A stretch of 64,000 bases of DNA from Solea solea (taxonomy: Eukaryota > Chordata > Actinopteri > Pleuronectiformes > Soleidae). The notes below the pieces were generated by a model. It was not told the DNA's origin, made no database searches, and was given only the letters and a program-made list of their open reading frames with translations. Of this stretch, positions 59,456 to 64,000 are shown piece by piece. Each line of letters starts with the position of its first letter. Position 1 is the first letter of the stretch. Both the position numbers and the translations under genes were made by a program. The stretch covers positions 5,126,242-5,190,241 of the forward strand of contig NC_081146.1 of assembly GCF_958295425.1 (NCBI RefSeq), in the 5' to 3' direction.

Positions 59456-61610
59456 CTGTTAGCAAACACATAAACGAGACAAAGAAGCCCCGAGGACTTG
59501 TACTATTCCACTGGAGGAGGCTCTGCCACAAAAGGCTGCAGTGTGTCCCCCCTTTCACTGCAGTACTGACCAGCTCCGTCTCCTCCGTCTGCTACCCTCT
59601 TTCCATGTGAATGCGTCATACATTAAGAGGCCATATACAATATAGCCCACTTTCCTGACGCAAAGACCTTCATTTCACAGTACTGATGAAATCTGTGTCA
59701 TTCATTAAGCAGATGTAAAATGCATTCGATACAAGGTGCTATAAGAACTGCAATAAATGCACACATCTAGTTTGATGTACGTGATATATTCAAGGCCAAC
59801 AGAGGAGAGAGGGATGGAGGCTATAGTCTGTGAGCGAGGCTGGGTCCTTGAATTGATACAGAGCTCCCATCACTCTCTAATGTCCTCTTAGCTCTACAAT
59901 TGCCATTTGTTTGGATGTGCTACATGGGCACTTTCACCATCTAGTATTTATTTCTTCACTGTAAGTAAGTTCTGACCTTACTTTAGGTTTCAGTCAGTAA
60001 AATACTTGATGATGATGATTCATTTAAATTCTCTGATTTCAGCTTCTTATATGTCAATATGTTCTGGTTCCTTTGCTCTTCAGTAACAAAGGAACAGTAA
60101 ACTGTACATCTTAGGTTTTGTTTTCAATGAATAGACCAAACTATGCATCAATTAGTTAGATTAGACAAATTCATGAATGATTAAAATCATCACTAGTTGC
60201 AGCCCTCATGTTACATAGCTCTAAACTACAACTACCAAAGAAACTTTGAGTATCCCATGACAAATCATCCAATCAGGAGTGAGAACTCCACAAAGAGGTG
60301 TCCCTCTGTGCTCGTGTGGTTAGACAGTTCTTTCTCCTCTTCTCACCAAACACATTGATGAGGTCACAGGGAAGAGATAGGACAGACAGGAAGTGAGCCA
60401 AAAGTTGGCGAAAAGACAATGTTGCTGACAGAAGCTTTAATGTAAAAAGACATCAGCATCAAACTCCGCTGTTGCTCAGGTGCACATTTCTGTAGCGTGA
60501 TCCCTGCAATCAATCCACTAATGCTGGAGCCAAGGAGGCTGCAACATAGCAGGCGACTCAGTGAGCCATGACATCACAGAACAAACCGTTTGAACATAAT
60601 CATATTCATCCTGTTGGCCACTTTCAGAGGAGAGTGAACAGTCAATTATAAAGGACTTGCTGAACTGGGTAAACAGATTTGTTGGCATCCTATAAGGTCC
60701 TAGCTTGTGGTAGGCTGCCTTCAAACATTTGCCTTGTGTGGTCGGGCAGTCATTGTCCCTTGTATCACCCTCTCTTGGCAGTGGGTGCACACACAAGAGG
60801 GGGAAAGGTGGTAAGTCTGCTTTGCTGTTGCTGGCAGTTGAGAAAAACTATGTCCAGTCAAAGTTTAGGGATTGAGGCACTGAGTAGGCTGGACCAGACC
60901 ATTTCTGTTGGCTTTGGGAGGGGAGACCCTCTCTCTGCTTTCCTTTTCAGCGGAAAAAAAGAAACTGCTTTTACAGAGCCGCTCTGTCTGTGCACCACAA
61001 GTCAAGCTAAGAGGATGACTAATACAAATTCAGTTCTGCTTGATTTTTCATGCCTCACAGAAACATACATCAAACTATGTTAGTTTTGTTGTTATAGTTA
61101 CTCTTTGGTTTTGCATGTATGGACCTGGACAAAGCACAAGCTCACAATGTGTCAGCATGTGCTGGCAGCTTGAAATGTGAGCCTCTAGAAGAAAAAGAGA
61201 AAAGAAAAAAAGAAGTAATCTGGAACACTGCCAGCAGGCTTGAGACAGTGGGAACTGTAGCAACAACTATGGAACGTGGACACGAACACAGCAGCATGCA
61301 CTGCATGTAAGCAGGGGCTGTCTGTTCTTCCAATGCCTTAATAAAGTGCCTCACTTCAAGGACATGCAATTAATATTCTGCAACAATAATTAGGCGGCAG
61401 AAGAGGGGTGACAAAAAAATAACAGACCGTTTCAACCCCAAGGTAAGAATTGAGCTCAGCATAACAGAGCAGGCAAGCAGAGTTATATTAGGTTGGCTTC
61501 CATCGGGCTGTTTTTATGTACAACCTGACTGGAAATCTTGAAATATTGTATCTAACATTTTACACTTGAGAGAGTAGGAAAAGTTGGCAAATTGATAAAA
61601 AGGTGGATGC
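59456..61610. other. Upstream flank, nothing firmly recognised
   Basis: No gene recognised. A splice-like pair encloses a 29-nt segment at 60782-60810 (TCTCTTGGCAG before it, GTAAGT after it), noted as a finding only. Confidence 0.4.
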
Positions 61611-61713
61611 AAATGAGTGAAGTGGAGAGACTTTCGGCAAATAAAAAAAGGGTTCTTAGGATTTCTAAGAACCCTTTTTTTATTTGCCAAAAGTCTCTCC
61701 ACTTCACTCATTT
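61611..61713. repeat. Near-perfect hairpin, 48-bp arms, 7-nt loop
   Basis: The arms 61611-61658 and 61666-61713 are reverse complements at 47 of 48 positions around the loop GGATTTC. The single mismatch would be a G-U pair in minus-strand RNA. The arm contains AGTGGAGAGACTTT, a seven-A run and GGGTTCTTA. The outer flanks are also weakly complementary (GATGC words). This is most likely the core of a foldback transposon. Confidence 0.92.
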
Positions 61714-61985
61714 GACTGCATCGTCCCTCCCACTTCTGCATTTCACTGTACTGGAAAAAACAGCAGAAACGGTGGATCCAGCAGGTGAGAGGAACGTGTG
61801 GACTGATGAGGAAACAAAAACATTCCTCCACTTGGTGCAAGAAGCAAGTATTATGACAATAATTAATTGAAGTGGCAACAAAATACACTGTACATCAGCA
61901 GCTATTGGCGCGCTTTCATCAACTGGTACCTTGTTATCCTTTTGTAGTGACACACTTTTGTGCCACCTACTGCTCAACTCAGCTC
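61714..61985 (+). mobile_element. Transposon fragment with Myb/SANT-like N-terminus
   Basis: The plus-strand frame at about 61795-61867 reads VWTDEETKTFLHLVQEA and then stops. The pattern W-x-x-EE-T-x-x-[FL]-L-x-L matches the first helix of the Myb/SANT-like domain encoded by PIF/Harbinger-type transposons and domesticated genes of that origin. Only about 25 residues are present. Together with the adjoining hairpin it suggests a rearranged, inactive element. Confidence 0.45.
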
Positions 61986-63539
61986 AAGTGAACTAATTCT
62001 TAATATTTGCTGTACAGCAGCTGACTGAAACACCAAAAAATGTGCTTTAATTTTAACCTAATCTTTGTTATTGGAAATGTAATATTTGACTTGCATTAGA
62101 AAAAGCATCAAAAGGAGATGCTACAAGTCAGTGGAAGCTCAGTACATGAGGGCAAATGACCTTCTCTGTCCTCTGATCTCTCAGCTATCATGTAGCACTT
62201 CACCTCTAGGTATGGAAGGCATGCGAGTAAGCAGCATGACACAGGGATAGTGGGCTGCAAGCGAGAGTGACAGCAGGACTTAACCATGTCACATGCCAAG
62301 GGTGAAACCCATCTGCACAATCTGCCCAATGGCTTTCCTGCTTCACTCGCCATTTCCTCTCCTCACCAGCCTTGAGTGGGTACAGATGTGTGATCCACAG
62401 ACGGTCCCACTCTGGAGTCCTTATTGGACCCACAGGGCTCAACAGAGGTTGGCAGACAGCTTGAAGAGCTTCTGGCCAGAGTGGCACTGCACACAGTCAG
62501 TTGCAGGCAATTGTGTGCAGGAGATAGAGGTGCTGCTGCTCAGTGCAGGACAGTTTATCATTTAAACTGACATGATGGAATGGTTATTTACAGCTAACAT
62601 TAACAACAAATGAGGCCCTTTTCATAATATGTGTAATTACATCCATGTAGCTAGATTATCCGTTAACTGGAAAAAAATAAATTGTCTGCCTCCACAGTAG
62701 AGCATGGATATTCACACAAAATCCAGAAATTATGGGTCTTGTTCATGACGATTGTAACATGGTAATTTCAAGTTCTTTTGGTGAATAGCCTGAAATCAGG
62801 TGATTTTTTAATTGCAGTGTATGTTTCCTCCTGGATGTCACGATAACTTGTTATTGTTGTTTGCCATGGTGATGGCACAACTCCATGTGGGCAGCACACG
62901 CACCTAACACCAACAACACACACACACCACACTTTTCCCTCTCCTTTTCTTCCTACTTTCCTGTTGCAATAAATCAAAGCTACAACCACCTGTATGACAG
63001 TCAAAGTACACACTCCAATGCACAGCTCAAACATCCTCACATGGAGAGATTATTTTTTTCTTCTCAACACACTTTTGTAACGTTTGCAGAATGTGATTTC
63101 ACTTAATCTCATCAACAGACAGCAGAAACTTCCATGTCATCTGCTCTCCAACTTTGTAAAAAAAGAAAAGGCAAACTGCACTGGGTAAATTTAACTGATA
63201 TGATTGAAGGAGATTTATTTTGTCTGTTTGACAGCAGCTTGGCAAACAACTTCTCCACTGTTTCTATAGAGATTTTCTGTATTGTCAAGACACAATCAAT
63301 TTAATGACATAAATAGCAACTTCTTTCAAGTCTGTTTCATAAATCTGAATATGACAGACATCTATTCATCTGTTGTGTTCATGTTGTGACAGCATGACAA
63401 ACTCATTTATTTCATGTGCATTAAAGAAGCACATTAACTCAGTGCTTTTATGTGGAGGAGGTAAATTCATCTAATATGTCTGACTGGATTATTTGAGCAG
63501 TGTGATAGATTACACCAGTGGTTACCAAAATATGAGATG
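61986..63539. other. Upstream flank, nothing recognised
   Basis: No gene or firm mobile element recognised. CA-rich simple sequence lies at 62905-62930. Confidence 0.45.
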
Positions 63540-63695
63540 TACACTCACATGCCACTTTATTAGATACACTACAGATGTTCATGCACAACCATCTCTGGTG
63601 TTTACAGAGAATGGTACGTTAATGCCAGAGGTCATAGGAGAATGACCACACTGTACAGAAGTGATACTAGGCAACAGTAACACAAATAACACTCG
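63540..63695 (+). mobile_element. Degraded Tc1/mariner-family fragment
   Basis: The words TACACTCACATGCCACTTTATTAGATACAC, CACAACCATCTCTGGTGTTTACAGAGAATGGT, GGAGAATGACCACACTG and GCAACAGTAACACAAATAAC follow, in order, the terminus and scattered transposase-region words of a very common Tc1-like vertebrate element, with large parts deleted between them. No intact frame remains. The opposite terminus was not found. Confidence 0.7.
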
Positions 63696-64000
63696 TAAGG
63701 ATCATTGAATAACTGAATATTGCAGTATGACTTTCAGTCTAGTGTAGCAAAGGTCAAAACATAAATATTTGTATGCATTGCTCAAAGACACTTTGAGGTA
63801 AAATACATGTAATTACTTTGAATGTGTTACCTCACACCTATACAGAATATTTATGTGCTTAAGTATATTTGTTGTTTTCTGTCCATAAAGTTTAAACACT
63901 TTTTTTTTCTTGAATTCTCTCAATTTATACTCAAGGCTTTTATAACGATTATTGATAATGAATAAAAAATGTTGTATCATATATATTACTATATGGTCCC
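63696..64000. other. Flank, nothing recognised
   Basis: AT-rich sequence with no recognised feature. Confidence 0.5.

Noticed and set aside
61420..61450. Donor-like CCCAAG|GTAAGA at about 61441
   Set aside because: No convincing upstream acceptor or open exon precedes it.
61611..61713. Bacterial-type terminator or a definite microRNA precursor
   Set aside because: The window is vertebrate, so intrinsic terminators do not apply. The pairing is too long and perfect for a typical microRNA precursor without small-RNA evidence.

Overview
The window reads as vertebrate nuclear DNA, most likely from a ray-finned (teleost) fish. It is AT-rich, has long CA, TA and CT microsatellites, and shows no bacterial gene density. 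It carries mobile-element types typical of fish genomes: a tRNA-derived SINE, hAT, PIF/Harbinger-like and Tc1-like DNA elements, an LTR, and RTE-like non-LTR debris. Open frames are short and nearly all look like chance frames in non-coding DNA.

Only one protein-coding segment is recognised with confidence. At about 57.9-58.45 kb on the minus strand lies the first coding exon of a Golgi class I alpha-1,2-mannosidase, best matched to MAN1C1 (mannosidase IC). It shows the signal-anchor segment followed by the start of the luminal stem. Upstream on that strand (58.8-59.1 kb) is a promoter-like region with CCAAT boxes, a CRE-like site and a possible 5' exon ending in a consensus donor. The catalytic-domain exons are not in the window, so bases 1 to about 57,920 are best read as the large first intron of this gene, and 59-64 kb as upstream flank.

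The intron is a mosaic. The clearest elements are: a foldback element with 20-bp perfect inverted ends (2.7-3.06 kb); an RTE-like reverse-transcriptase remnant (8.1 kb); a Harbinger-like element (9.3-9.9 kb) whose relative abuts the exon at 57.5-58.0 kb; a hAT element with exact 8-bp target duplication and a broken transposase (14.16-14.99 kb); a Harbinger-type MITE with TAA duplication (20.86-21.31 kb); two SINE copies in opposite orientation (21.5 and 28.3 kb); a short hAT MITE with exact 8-bp duplication (25.8-26.2 kb); a solo LTR with exact 5-bp duplication that itself carries a nested TTAA-flanked element (30.5-31.7 kb), lying between two oppositely oriented copies of another dispersed repeat; and a MITE with GGTTG/CACCC ends (32.8-33.4 kb).

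Upstream of the gene, at 61.6-61.7 kb, is a near-perfect 48-bp-arm hairpin beside a Myb/SANT-like transposon fragment, and a degraded Tc1-family piece lies at 63.5 kb. No operon-like or defence-like system is present. The most interesting points are the meeting of transposon and exon at man1c1 exon 1 (the best splice donor lies in transposon-like sequence), the nested LTR structure, the long hairpin, and a few unassigned exon-like segments with good splice signals.
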